Source of the DNA: Novosphingobium sp.
Lineage (GTDB): Bacteria; Pseudomonadota; Alphaproteobacteria; Sphingomonadales; Sphingomonadaceae
NCBI RefSeq assembly: GCF_039595395.1
Contig: NZ_JBCNLP010000001.1
Coordinates: 3,534,001-3,598,000, forward strand
Length of the DNA stretch: 64,000 nt
Reading direction: 5' to 3'
In this document: in pieces, positions 7,710 to 17,400 of the stretch
How positions within the stretch are numbered: position 1 is the first letter of the stretch
Layout: the number at the start of each line of letters is the position of its first letter
The notes under the pieces: model-generated
Told to the model about the DNA's origin: nothing
The model's input: only the letters and a program-made list of their open reading frames with translations
Database searches by the model: none
Made by a program: the position numbers and the translations under genes

Positions 7710-9173
7710 TCAGGGCAGAACATCCACGATAAGGCGGCGATAGCTGGTGAGCGCGGGGGTGCCATTATCGGACACCTCCAGAATGAGATGCAGCGTGGCA
7801 GGCTTGGTCACAGCGGGCATGGTGGCCTGCGTGGTCAGGGCCTCGGCACTGGCGAAAGTGACGGGAGGCTGGGGCGGGATGCCGCCGACCTCGCGATATT
7901 GCCACCAATGGGCGTGGATCGCGTTGCCATCGGGATCGCGCGAGGCGCTGGCGTCCAGCGTGATCGTCTCGCCGCTTTTGGCCGTGAGATGCAGCACGCC
8001 GCGCCCCGCCTGCCCCTGCACCGCCGCCACAGGCGCATGGTTGGCCTGCTTGGGATCGGGCGTCAGCGTCCAGCCGATGCGCGCGGCAAAGTCGTTCTGG
8101 AAGGTCCCGCGCCAGCGATAGACGCCCGCCTGATTGCCCGAATACAGCGTGCCGTCGCGCTCGAAAATGTCCTTGCTGTCGGCGTACAGCCCCATGCCCG
8201 GCGACTGCGGCACATAGCGCCCGCCCCATGAACCCCATTCGGGATGCTCGGGATCGGACAGGCCGTTGGGGATTAGATAGAGGAAGGCCGGCGTGTCGCC
8301 TTCCATGATAAAGGCGGGCAGCGGATAGAGGCTGCCCAAAGGCCCACGCCTGATGTTGGCCGAGAGCCACGGGTCCTGCACCGTCTCGCGGTCGGGCCAG
8401 CGTTCGGCGGTGCGGCGGTCACCCGAGATGCCCGACCATGCCGCCATATTGTACTGGCCCCAGCCATGGATGCTGGCGATCCAGAACAGTTGCGGAAATT
8501 CATGCCGCGCCCACGGGCCCGCATCGTCCTGATCGGAGATGGAATAGACGCGCAGTCTGGCGACGAATTGCTTCACCTGCTCCGGGCTGCGCGTGGCGCG
8601 CACCGACCACAGCGCCTGCGCCAGATCGACCGCGCCGCCCCAGCACAGCACCCAGACCGGGCGCGCATCGGGCTTGTCGGCGGCGGCGATGATCGCGCGC
8701 GAGGCTGCGGTGTCATGCCCCTGCCCCACACCTGCCATGCCATAGAGCGGCGCGCCCGCGATCACCTTGCCGCGCAGGGCCTCGGCGGTGGGGTAGCCTT
8801 GGGCGTGATGGGTCAGATTGTCGCGCACCTGAGCGTATCCCGCGATGCGCTCCAGCATCAGGTCGGGGCGCACCTTGTCCCGCTGCCATGTCGAGGTGGT
8901 GGCGATCAGCCCCTCGACATCGAATTCATTCGCATAGAGCAGAAAGCGCACAAGGCTTTCGGAATCATCGGGCTCATTGCCGATATCGCTGAGCACGATG
9001 ATGCGCGGTTTGACCGGCGCAGGATCGGCCTTCACCGCCACCGGAGCCGCCTGCGCGCCATGCGCCACAGGCACGCCCAGCGCCATCAGCGCCGCGACAA
9101 GCCAAACACGCGCCGGGCGAGGGAGCCCGGCGCGCGAGGAAGAGATGCGAGGCAGGGAAGCCCCTCGCATCAT
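7710..9173 (-). CDS. Secreted DUF1593 (nucleoside-hydrolase-like) protein with Ig-like C-terminal domain
   Basis: This 487-aa protein has an N-terminal signal segment (ARVWLVAALMALGVPVAHGAQA). A nucleoside-hydrolase-like DUF1593 domain follows, beginning RIIVLSDIGNEPDDSESLVR, where the Asp-rich loop resembles the calcium site of that fold. It continues through VWVLCWGGAVDLAQAL and YSISDQDDAGPW. The C-terminal about 100 residues (ITLDASASRDPDGN) are an Ig/PKD-like beta domain, as in cellulose-binding Sde182-type proteins. Its ATG overlaps the stop of the TonB receptor (TGATG), so the two are translationally coupled. The true substrate is unknown; glycoside or ribosyl hydrolysis in the periplasm is plausible. 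Confidence 0.82.
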   Translation of the reverse strand: MMRGASLPRISSSRAGLPRPARVWLVAALMALGVPVAHGAQAAPVAVKADPAPVKPRIIVLSDIGNEPDDSESLVRFLLYANEFDVEGLIATTSTWQRDKVRPDLMLERIAGYAQVRDNLTHHAQGYPTAEALRGKVIAGAPLYGMAGVGQGHDTAASRAIIAAADKPDARPVWVLCWGGAVDLAQALWSVRATRSPEQVKQFVARLRVYSISDQDDAGPWARHEFPQLFWIASIHGWGQYNMAAWSGISGDRRTAERWPDRETVQDPWLSANIRRGPLGSLYPLPAFIMEGDTPAFLYLIPNGLSDPEHPEWGSWGGRYVPQSPGMGLYADSKDIFERDGTLYSGNQAGVYRWRGTFQNDFAARIGWTLTPDPKQANHAPVAAVQGQAGRGVLHLTAKSGETITLDASASRDPDGNAIHAHWWQYREVGGIPPQPPVTFASAEALTTQATMPAVTKPATLHLILEVSDNGTPALTSYRRLIVDVLP

Positions 9174-11566
9174 CAGAAGCGGTAACCGATCGTGCCGCCG
9201 ACGTAGCGACGCGAGTCCTTGTTGACGTTGGCCCACAGGTCGGTCGCATTGGTGGTGGTGGCCAGAATGGTGCCGTGGTTGAGCTGGCTGTAGTAATTCT
9301 GGTTGAACAGGTTGCGGATGAAGAAGCTGACGTTCCAGCGCTTGTCGGGACCTGCCAGACCCAGCGTCAGATCGACCAGCGTATAGGCCTTCTGCTGCAG
9401 CAGCGGGTCCTGGTTGAGCGACAGGCTGGTGGCGCTCTGATAGTTGATCGGCATCATGATCGAGCCGGTCAGATTGCCGATCTCATGCTCCCAGCGCGGC
9501 GTGAAGCCCACACGATACTTGGGCGTGGCGGGCAACTGGCCGCCGACCACATCGATGATCGCGCCCGAGGTCGTGCTGCCGGTCTGCTTGATGTAGCAGG
9601 TGTTGCTGGGGAAGTTGGCCGAATAGGTCGTCAGGCCGGTCTGCTGCTGGATGCCGCAGGTCTGGCCGGGGACGTCGATCTTGGCGTCGAGATAGGTGAA
9701 GTTGGCGGCCAGCGAGAAGTGATTGTCGGGGCGGAAATTGGCCTCGACCTCAAAGCCCTGCGAGCGCGACTTGCCCGCATTGGCCAGCACGGTGTTGAAG
9801 GAGTTGTTCACAACGTCCGTCACCAGCGCCTGCACCTGAAGGTTGGTGAAATCGCTGCGGAAAACGGCGGTGTTGATGTCGAACTTGCCGCCGGGCGCCT
9901 GCCACTTCAGACCCAGCTCATAGGCATTGACATGCTCGGGCGCGAGGCCCGTCTGGGTGGCGAAGTTGGTGCCGATGTCGATGTCCAGCGCGAAGGCCTT
10001 ATAACCGCGCGTGTAGCTGCCATAGGCCTGCAGATTGCGGTTGAACTCGTAACGCAGACCCGCCTTGCCGGTCAGCGCCGAGCCATTGCGATGCGTCGTG
10101 CCGCTGGAGATCACCGAGCCCGGGAAGGTCACATCGGTGCTGGTCAGCGCACCATAGTTCTGGCCCGTCACGCTCTGGGTTTCATACTGCTCGCGCAGGC
10201 CCGCGATGACATGCAGCTTGCCGATGGCGCGCCAGTCGATCTGGCCGAAACCGGCGATGTTGTCACCCGCATAGGAGCCCTGCATCCCCGCCGACTGCGA
10301 CACCGAGGTGCCCGTGCAAGGCGACCCGATCGAAGCCCCCGCCGAGCAGGTGTAGCGCGTGCGCGACTGCTGGCGGTTCAGATTGATGTGGTTGTAGAAA
10401 ACGCCCGCGACATAGGTGAAGTCGCTGTTGCCGTTCGAACCGATGCGCAGTTCCTGCGACCAGTTGCTGTAGGCGACATGGTTGAGGTTGTTGTTCCACG
10501 CCGAATAGGCCGAGGCGCCGACATAGCGGTTGGGGATCGAGGCGATCTGGTCGGGCTCGAAATTGTCGGTGTCGGTGAAGCGCTGGAAGGCAGTGATCGA
10601 GGTCACCGTGGCGGCGCCCAGATTGAGGTCGCCCTGCAGCGAGACGATGTTGGTGTTCGTCTTGTAGAAGCTGGCATCGTCATTCGACACAGTGCGGTTG
10701 GTCGGCGAGGCATTGATGCCGCCCAGCAGCGTCTGCACCGCAGGCGTGGTGATCGACACCGGCACGCGCGAGCAGCAATCGGCGTTGTTCTTGGCAATAT
10801 CGGCCAGCAGCTTGAAGGTCAGATTGTTGGTGGCGTCCCACTGCAGCTTGCCGCGCACGCCCCAGCTCTTGTAGCCATTCTCCATCTTGCCCGTATTGGC
10901 ATTGTAGATGAAGCCGCCGACATCGTTGTAATAACCGCTGACGCGGGCCTTGAGATTGTCGGTGATCGGGCCGGAGACCGAACCCTTGATGCGATACTCG
11001 CCCTTTTCGGCGATGGTGGCATCGAAGTGGCCGGTCAGATGGTTGGTCGGCGCCTCGGTGACGATGTTGATGACGCCGGCGGTGGCATTCTTGCCGAACA
11101 GCGTGCCCTGCGGACCACGCAGCACTTCGATGCGCTCCATATCCGCCAGATCGGCAAAGCCCTGCACCTGGCGCGGGGCGACCACGCCATCGACCACCAC
11201 GGCCACGGCGGATTCAACGCCATAGCTGAAGAGCTGCGTGCCGACGCCGCGAATGCGGAAGCTGGAGTTGCCGGGGCCATTGCCCGCCTGGAAGCTGAGC
11301 GAGGGCACGGCGCGCGTCAGGCTGGCGGTGTCGTTGATCTGCAGGCGGCTGAGCGTCTGGTTCGACACGGCGGTGACGGCGACCGGCACCGAAACGAGGC
11401 GCTCGGAACGCTTGTTGGCGGTGACCACGATGTCGCCGGGGGCGGGCTCGGCGGCGGCGGGCGCCGGGGCAGGCGCTTCAGCCGTTTGCGCGAATGCCGG
11501 AGCGGCGGCGACCATCACCAGCACGCTGGTAAGGCAGGCCAGATGGCTGGAGACCCGATTCTTCAT
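9173..11566 (-). CDS. TonB-dependent receptor
   Basis: This is a 797-aa outer-membrane receptor. The ATG at 11566 is preceded by a strong GGAGG nine bases away. The signal peptide ends near APAFAQ. An Ala/Pro-rich stretch leads to the TonB-box-like GDIVVTANKR, then the plug domain with VPVAVTAVSNQTL, FRIRGVGTQLF and VEVLRGPQGTLFGKNATAGV-type residues. A 22-strand barrel follows and ends in the terminal aromatic YRF. It is co-translated with the DUF1593 gene and divergent from the GH3 beta-glucosidase, with two TAGCGCTA sites between. This context suggests uptake of a plant glycoside rather than a siderophore. Confidence 0.93.
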   Translation of the reverse strand: MKNRVSSHLACLTSVLVMVAAAPAFAQTAEAPAPAPAAAEPAPGDIVVTANKRSERLVSVPVAVTAVSNQTLSRLQINDTASLTRAVPSLSFQAGNGPGNSSFRIRGVGTQLFSYGVESAVAVVVDGVVAPRQVQGFADLADMERIEVLRGPQGTLFGKNATAGVINIVTEAPTNHLTGHFDATIAEKGEYRIKGSVSGPITDNLKARVSGYYNDVGGFIYNANTGKMENGYKSWGVRGKLQWDATNNLTFKLLADIAKNNADCCSRVPVSITTPAVQTLLGGINASPTNRTVSNDDASFYKTNTNIVSLQGDLNLGAATVTSITAFQRFTDTDNFEPDQIASIPNRYVGASAYSAWNNNLNHVAYSNWSQELRIGSNGNSDFTYVAGVFYNHINLNRQQSRTRYTCSAGASIGSPCTGTSVSQSAGMQGSYAGDNIAGFGQIDWRAIGKLHVIAGLREQYETQSVTGQNYGALTSTDVTFPGSVISSGTTHRNGSALTGKAGLRYEFNRNLQAYGSYTRGYKAFALDIDIGTNFATQTGLAPEHVNAYELGLKWQAPGGKFDINTAVFRSDFTNLQVQALVTDVVNNSFNTVLANAGKSRSQGFEVEANFRPDNHFSLAANFTYLDAKIDVPGQTCGIQQQTGLTTYSANFPSNTCYIKQTGSTTSGAIIDVVGGQLPATPKYRVGFTPRWEHEIGNLTGSIMMPINYQSATSLSLNQDPLLQQKAYTLVDLTLGLAGPDKRWNVSFFIRNLFNQNYYSQLNHGTILATTTNATDLWANVNKDSRRYVGGTIGYRF

Positions 11567-11691
11567 GCGACTATACCTCCCTGGGAGGCGTTGGAAGAGG
11601 ATGACGGCGGCCTTCAGGCCAATCCCATAAGCCTCTCCCAAGGCCTCTAGATCTGTGCTTTTCGGCTTCGCTTTTCGCATCCGATTTGGAT

Positions 11692-11699
11692 TAGCGCTA
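11692..11699. promoter_or_regulatory. Putative LacI-family operator TAGCGCTA (TonB receptor side)
   Basis: TAGCGCTA followed by TACC, identical over 12 bases to the site at 5133. It is 126 bp upstream of the TonB-receptor start. This intergenic region (11567-11930, about 360 bp) carries two such sites and no supported gene. It evidently holds the divergent promoters for the receptor and the GH3 gene. Confidence 0.65.
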
Positions 11700-11866
11700 T
11701 ACCGTTGAGCGGCATTTCGCGCGTTTCACGCCCCCTGTCAAGGCCGGAAAATATGCTGCACCGCCGCATGGGCTTGCGTGATTTTCCGCAGTTTCCAGAG
11801 GAAAACGGCAAATCCCTCTGAGATCAGCATGAAATCGCCCCTCTCGACACGGCGCAAAGTTTGGTT

Positions 11867-11874
11867 TAGCGCTA
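11867..11874. promoter_or_regulatory. Putative LacI-family operator TAGCGCTA (GH3 side)
   Basis: The palindrome occurs in the context GGTTTAGCGCTAATCG, 57 bp upstream of the preferred GH3 start at 11931. Its spacing from the gene is suitable for blocking a promoter. It is the third copy of the core in the island. Confidence 0.62.
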
Positions 11875-11930
11875 ATCGCGAATGATCAGAGGCTCACAGG
11901 CCCTGTATGAGCGATTCGAGGGGATTGAGA

Positions 11931-14039
11931 ATGACCGGCTCCACCACCAGCGACCGCGCCCCCGTGGCCTCTGGCACGCCGCAGACGGACATCGCAGCGC
12001 AGGTCGAAACGCTGATCGCGCAGATGTCGCTGGAAGACAAAGTCGCGATGATGTCGGGCAAGGGCTTTTTCGAGGCTTTGCAAGAGGATGACCGCGTGTG
12101 GGGCGCCCGCCCCTATCGCGCGGGCAGCGGCAATGAGCGGCTGGGCCTCTCGCCTTTGTGGTTCACCGATGGCCCGCGCGGCGTCACACGCGGCAACTCC
12201 ACCTGCTTCCCCTGCACCATGGCGCGCGGCGCCACCTTCGACGCCGACCTCGAACTGCGCATCGGCGAGGCGATGGGCGTGGAAGCGCGCGCGCAGGGCT
12301 GCAACTTCTCCGGCGCGGTCTGCATCAACCTGCTGCGCCATCCGGCCTGGGGCCGCGCTCAGGAAACCTATGGCGAGGATAGCTATCACCTCGGCGTGAT
12401 GGGCACGGCGATGGGCACCGGCATCCAGACTCACAATGTCATCGGCACGGTGAAGCATTTCGCGCTCAATTCGATGGAGAACGCCCGCTTCAAGGTCAAT
12501 GTGAAGGCCGATGAGCGCGCGCTTCACGAAGTCTATCTGCCGCATTTCAAACATTGCCTCGACGCGGGGATCGCCTCGGTGATGAGCGCCTACAACAAGG
12601 TCAATGGCGAATTCACCGGGCAGGACCGCGTGCTGCTGACCGATATTCTGCGCGACGAATGGAAGTTCGAAGGCTTCGTCCATTCCGACTGGGTGCGCGG
12701 CGTGCACAAGGTCTATGGCGCCTCGGCGGGTCTGGATATCGAAAACCCCGAACCGCTGGTCTTCGGCGAAAAGCTGGTCGCGGCGGTCAACGAGGGCACC
12801 GTCGAACCCGAGGTGATCGACCGCGCCTGCCGCCGCATCCTGCGCACCCAATTGCGCTTTGCCGCGCAGCAAGACCCCCTGCCCGCCTATGGCCCCGAGC
12901 TGATCGCCAGCGAAGCCCATCGCGCCCTCGCTCTGGAAGCGGCCCAGAAATGCGCCGTGCTGCTGGAAAATGACGGCACGCTGCCTTTGGCCAAAACGGC
13001 GAAGATCGCCATGCTGGGCCGCCTCGCCGCGATGGAGAACACCGGCGACAATGGCTCCAGCCGGGTGCGCCCCACCTATGTCGTCACCCCCTTGCAGGGC
13101 CTGCAGCGCCTGCTGGGCGAGGAGGCCGTCACCCACGCCGACGAGACCGATCTGGCGAACGCCACCGCTGTTGCCGCTCAGGCCGATGCGGTGGTGGTCA
13201 TGGTGGGCTACACCGCCAAGGAGGAAGGCGAATACATCATGGGCGACATCGCCCTTGGCGCCGACCAGAAGAAGGTGCCGGGCCGCCCCAGCCTCTCGCC
13301 CGTGCCCATCGGCGGCGACCGCGTCTCGCTGGGCCTGCCCGACGACCAAGTGGCGCTGATCCGCGCCGCCGTCGCCTCGGGCAAGCCGGTGGTGGTCTCG
13401 ATCGTTGCCGGTTCGGCGGTGATGGTCGAGGCATGGCGCAAAGACGTGAACGCCATCCTCATGAGCTTCTACGCCGGGATGGAAGGCGGCACGGCGCTGG
13501 CGCAGGTGCTGCTGGGGCTGGTCAATCCTTCCGGCAAGCTGCCCTTCTCGGTGGCGCGCGACACCGACCACTATCCCTTCTTCGACCGCGACGCCGATGA
13601 AATCACCTACGACCTGTGGCACGGCTACACCAAGCTGGAGCGCGACGGGAACACCCCGCGATACGCCTTTGGCCACGGCCTGTCCTACACCGGCTTCGAC
13701 TATCGCGCGATCACCGCAAGGCTGGGCGCGCAGACCATCGAAGTCACCGCCGCCGTCACCAACACCGGCACGCTGGCGGGCGAGGAAGTCGCCCAATGCT
13801 ACATCGGCGCGCCGGGCGTGGAGGCGCAGCGCGCGGTGAAGCAACTCAAGGGCTTTGCCCGCGTGGCGTTGGCCCCCGGCGAGACCAAAGTGGTGCGCTT
13901 CAGCGTGCCGCTCGACCAGATGCGCTGGCGCGACGGCGCCCATTGGCGGCTGGAGAGCGGCGACTACCGCGTCTTCGTCGGCGGCAGTTCGGCGCAGGTG
14001 CTCAGCACCCACATCCGCGTCCCGTCTCATCAGGGCTGA
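11931..14039 (+). CDS. GH3-family beta-glucosidase
   Basis: This is a 702-aa glycoside hydrolase family 3 enzyme. The ATG at 11931 is preferred because GAGGGG lies seven bases upstream; an ATG at 11907 gives eight more residues. The N-terminal TIM barrel shows GLSPLWFTDGPRGV, the KHFALNSMEN substrate-binding stretch, and GFVHSDW with the catalytic nucleophile Asp at about 253. The C-terminal alpha/beta sandwich (GYTAKEEGEY, PSGKLPFSVAR) and a fibronectin-III-like domain (EEVAQCYIGAPG) complete the family layout. No signal peptide is seen, so it probably acts on imported glycosides in the cytoplasm. Linked by operators to the gentisate operon, it may release an aryl aglycone such as gentisate. 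Confidence 0.9.
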   Translation: MTGSTTSDRAPVASGTPQTDIAAQVETLIAQMSLEDKVAMMSGKGFFEALQEDDRVWGARPYRAGSGNERLGLSPLWFTDGPRGVTRGNSTCFPCTMARGATFDADLELRIGEAMGVEARAQGCNFSGAVCINLLRHPAWGRAQETYGEDSYHLGVMGTAMGTGIQTHNVIGTVKHFALNSMENARFKVNVKADERALHEVYLPHFKHCLDAGIASVMSAYNKVNGEFTGQDRVLLTDILRDEWKFEGFVHSDWVRGVHKVYGASAGLDIENPEPLVFGEKLVAAVNEGTVEPEVIDRACRRILRTQLRFAAQQDPLPAYGPELIASEAHRALALEAAQKCAVLLENDGTLPLAKTAKIAMLGRLAAMENTGDNGSSRVRPTYVVTPLQGLQRLLGEEAVTHADETDLANATAVAAQADAVVVMVGYTAKEEGEYIMGDIALGADQKKVPGRPSLSPVPIGGDRVSLGLPDDQVALIRAAVASGKPVVVSIVAGSAVMVEAWRKDVNAILMSFYAGMEGGTALAQVLLGLVNPSGKLPFSVARDTDHYPFFDRDADEITYDLWHGYTKLERDGNTPRYAFGHGLSYTGFDYRAITARLGAQTIEVTAAVTNTGTLAGEEVAQCYIGAPGVEAQRAVKQLKGFARVALAPGETKVVRFSVPLDQMRWRDGAHWRLESGDYRVFVGGSSAQVLSTHIRVPSHQG

Positions 14040-14102
14040 GCCACAAACATAGCATCGGCGCGCCGCCCTTCGGGTCGCACCTTTGGCACCGCCGCCGATG
14101 CC

Positions 14103-14145
14103 CGACGAGTCCCCCGGCCGCGAAACGCGTCCGGGGGACTCGTCG
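14103..14145. terminator. 15-bp perfect hairpin after the GH3 gene
   Basis: CGACGAGTCCCCCGG (14103-14117), a 13-base loop, then the exact complement at 14131-14145, followed by TTCTG. It lies 64 bp after the GH3 stop and is a likely factor-assisted terminator. The rest of the 14040-14487 gap holds no supported gene. Its last 120 bp are AT-rich (TTTTATATCGG, ACATTATTTATTTGG) and probably contain the autotransporter promoter. Confidence 0.6.
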
Positions 14146-14487
14146 TTCTGCATGACTGCAGGCTGCAGGCTCGAGCATGAAAGGAAACTGGCGCGTCCGG
14201 CAGGTCCGACGCACCACCTTGCGCGGCTCCTGGCAAAGCGCCACGGCAATCGCGCCCCTTCAGCCTGCCCTCGCGACCGCTCCCAAATCCGCCCTGCCAG
14301 AGCAATGCTTCGCCCGGAAACGCGACCATACGACATCGTGACTGCAGCGAGGTCACCCAACCCGCATCCTGCTTTTATATCGGCGAAAAAATCGCCTGAT
14401 TTCACAAAATTTTCGCAAGAATTTTTACGTGACATTATTTATTTGGCGAAATAGACCAAGGACGAACACAAAAACCAGGGGCATTTG

Positions 14488-17400
14488 GTGAAAAATGAAA
14501 GTCATGTTCGTCGCTCATACCGGGCGGCGTGTTTTTCCGTGCATGTCAGTTTCATTGCACTTGCCTTTCCCACCTATGCCTGGGCCCAGTGCTCCCCTGA
14601 CCCGACACAGGCCGGCACCGCCGTCACTTGCACGGGCAGCGACAGCAATGGCATCGTCATCACCCCCAGCGTCTCCCCGCTCACCGTGGCAAGCGGTGCC
14701 AGCGTCACGAACACCGGCGCCCCGGCGATCGCCGTGTCCATCCCCGCCACCTCGGCCTTCAATCCACGCTCGGCCTCGATAACGGTCAATGGATCGGTGG
14801 CGGGCAGCGGCGCGGCCGGGATCAGCGTCCAGTCAGGATCGCTGGGGTCCGCCAGCTATGACTATTATGGCACCACCGCCGCCATCACCCTGGGCGCATC
14901 GGGCTCGGTCAGCGGCACCTATGGCATTGCCGTCGCGCAGACCCCCGGCAACACCTATGGCGCCGCCTATGTCAAGCTCGACAATGCAGGCAAGATCAGC
15001 GGCACCAGCGGCATTGCGCTCTACAGTTCAGGCACATCAGCCGCCTTCTCCTCGATCATCAACCGGGCGAGCGGAACGATCGGCGCGATCCAGGCCAATG
15101 CCGTCATCGACAACGCAGGCACCATCGACGGCGGCTCGCTGAGCGCCATCGCACCGGGCGCCGGTTCCACCATCTATTATGGCGGCATCACCAACAGCGG
15201 TATCATCACAGCAGCCGGCAGCAACAGCACCATCGCCAATTACGCGGCCCAGATCAGCAACAGCGGGACGATCAAAAACACCGGCAGCGGCGGCGCCATC
15301 GACGGCAGTTCGCTGTCCATCGTCAATCTGGCCGGCGGCACCATCACCGCCAGCAACAGCAGCGTGCTGGGCCTCAATGCCAGCAGCCTCAGCCTGACCA
15401 ATGCCGGGACCATCAGCAACACCGGCAATGGCGCGGTGATAGACCTGCGCGGCTCATCGCTCAGCGTGACGAACCAGGCGGGCGGGGTCATCGCCACCAG
15501 CGCCGGCAACACGGTCATCAGCACCTCGACCGCGCTCAATCTGGTGAATCAGGGGACGATCACCGGCAATGTCATCGCCAGCTGGGGCTCGGCCACCTAC
15601 ACCGCGAACAGCACGGTGGATTCGACCGGCGGCACGATCAATGGCAATCTGACGCTGGGCTATGGCAGCGACACGCTGGTCGCCACACTCAGGAACGGCA
15701 GTCTCTACACCGGCATCACGGGTACCATCGATGGCGGCGCGGGCGTCAACACCGTGCTGCTCAAGACCACTGCCGATGCCACTTTGTCCGCCGCCCTGAC
15801 GCTGCCCACCAATTTCAGCGTGCTCGACCTGGCCCCGGCGGCAGGCACCACACTGACGCTGGCCCAGGGCTACAACCCCGGCTCCACCATCAACTTCGAT
15901 GGTGCCGGCACGCTGGACAATCAGGCGACGATCAACAGCTCGGGCCAGATCCTGACACAGCTCAACAGCTCTTCGGGCGGCGGCACCTTCCTCAACGAAG
16001 GCGCGATCAGCAGCACCTTCGCCGGCAGCGCCGCCGCAGTCTCCATGGTGACCGGCTCCATCAACAACACCGGCAGCATTGCGGCCACCAACAATGCGGT
16101 GACGCTGTCCGCCGGCAACAATTTCGCCAACAGCGGCAGCATCACCGCCGGCGGCACGGCCGCCTCCGTCTATGTCGGCAGCAGCTTCAGCAACAGCGGC
16201 ACGATCCGCTCCACCGGTGGCACCGGCCTGTCGCTGATGTACTCCTGCACCTGCGGCACGGGCACCAACAGCGGCACCATATCGGGCGCGGGCGTGGGCC
16301 TGCGCTTTTCAGGCGGCACGCTGGTCAACACCGGCACGATCGCTTCGGCGGGCGGCACCGCAGCCGTGCTCAACAGCTATTCCACGATCGACAACCGCGC
16401 GGGTGGCGTCATCTCGGGCGGCACCGACGCCATCACGACCAGCGGCGGATCGACCTTCAACATCAGCGTCTACAATGCCGGCACGATCAACGGCAATGTC
16501 AACCTCGCCAGCAATTCCAGCTTTGCCTCATTCTCGGGCAACACCTATGTCGCCTCCGCGGGCGGCGTGCTCAACGGCAATCTGACGCTGGGCAGCGGCG
16601 ACCGGCTGGTCACCACGCTGTCAGGCAGTGGCACCAGCGGCTATGCCGGGATCAACGGCACCGTCTCGGCCAGCAATTCGATCCTGCGCTATGACGTCAC
16701 CGCCAATGCCAGCGACACGCTGTCCACCCATGCCGGTTTCAGCACGCTGGGCTATCAGGTGGCCAGCGGCGCCACGCTGACTCTGGGCACCAGCGGCACC
16801 TGGGGCTCCACCGTCAATCTGGCGGGCACGGGCAATGTGGTGCTGAACGGATCGGTCTCCACCACCAATCAGGCGGCGCTGACCTCCACCAGCGTCATCC
16901 AGTCCGGCCTCACCGTGCCGGCCACGGCGCTCACCATCACCAACAATGGCACGCTGGCGATGACCCGCAGCTCCAGCAGCGCCTTGACCGGCACCGTGCA
17001 ATTGCCCTCGGGCTATTCCGGCACCACCCCGGTGGGCTCCACCTTCATCAACAATGGCACCGTCAGCATCACCGACACCACCGGCATAGTCAGCACCAAT
17101 GCCGCGGTGAACGGCTCCACGGTCATCAACAACGGGCTGATCACCGGCAATGGCGCGACGGCGGTGATGGCGACCGTGTTGACCAACACCGGCACCATCA
17201 CCAGCAATGGCAACACCGTGCTGACCAGCGGCAGCACCCTCACCAACAGCGGCACGATCACCAGCACCACCGGCAGTGCCGTCACCAGCGTGAACTATGT
17301 CGGCTCGGGTGACGCGCTGATCAATCAGGCCGGGGGCACCATCAACGGTTCCGGCAACGCCGTGCAACTGATCGGCGGGCTTGTTTCCAACGCCGGGACC

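Noticed and set aside
9275..11650. 791-codon plus-strand frame across the first TonB receptor
   Set aside because: Antisense shadow. The minus strand shows the plug and barrel motifs and a strong ribosome site.
11886..14435. 849-codon frame antisense to the GH3 gene
   Set aside because: It is a shadow of the GH3 coding sequence; the plus strand has catalytic motifs.
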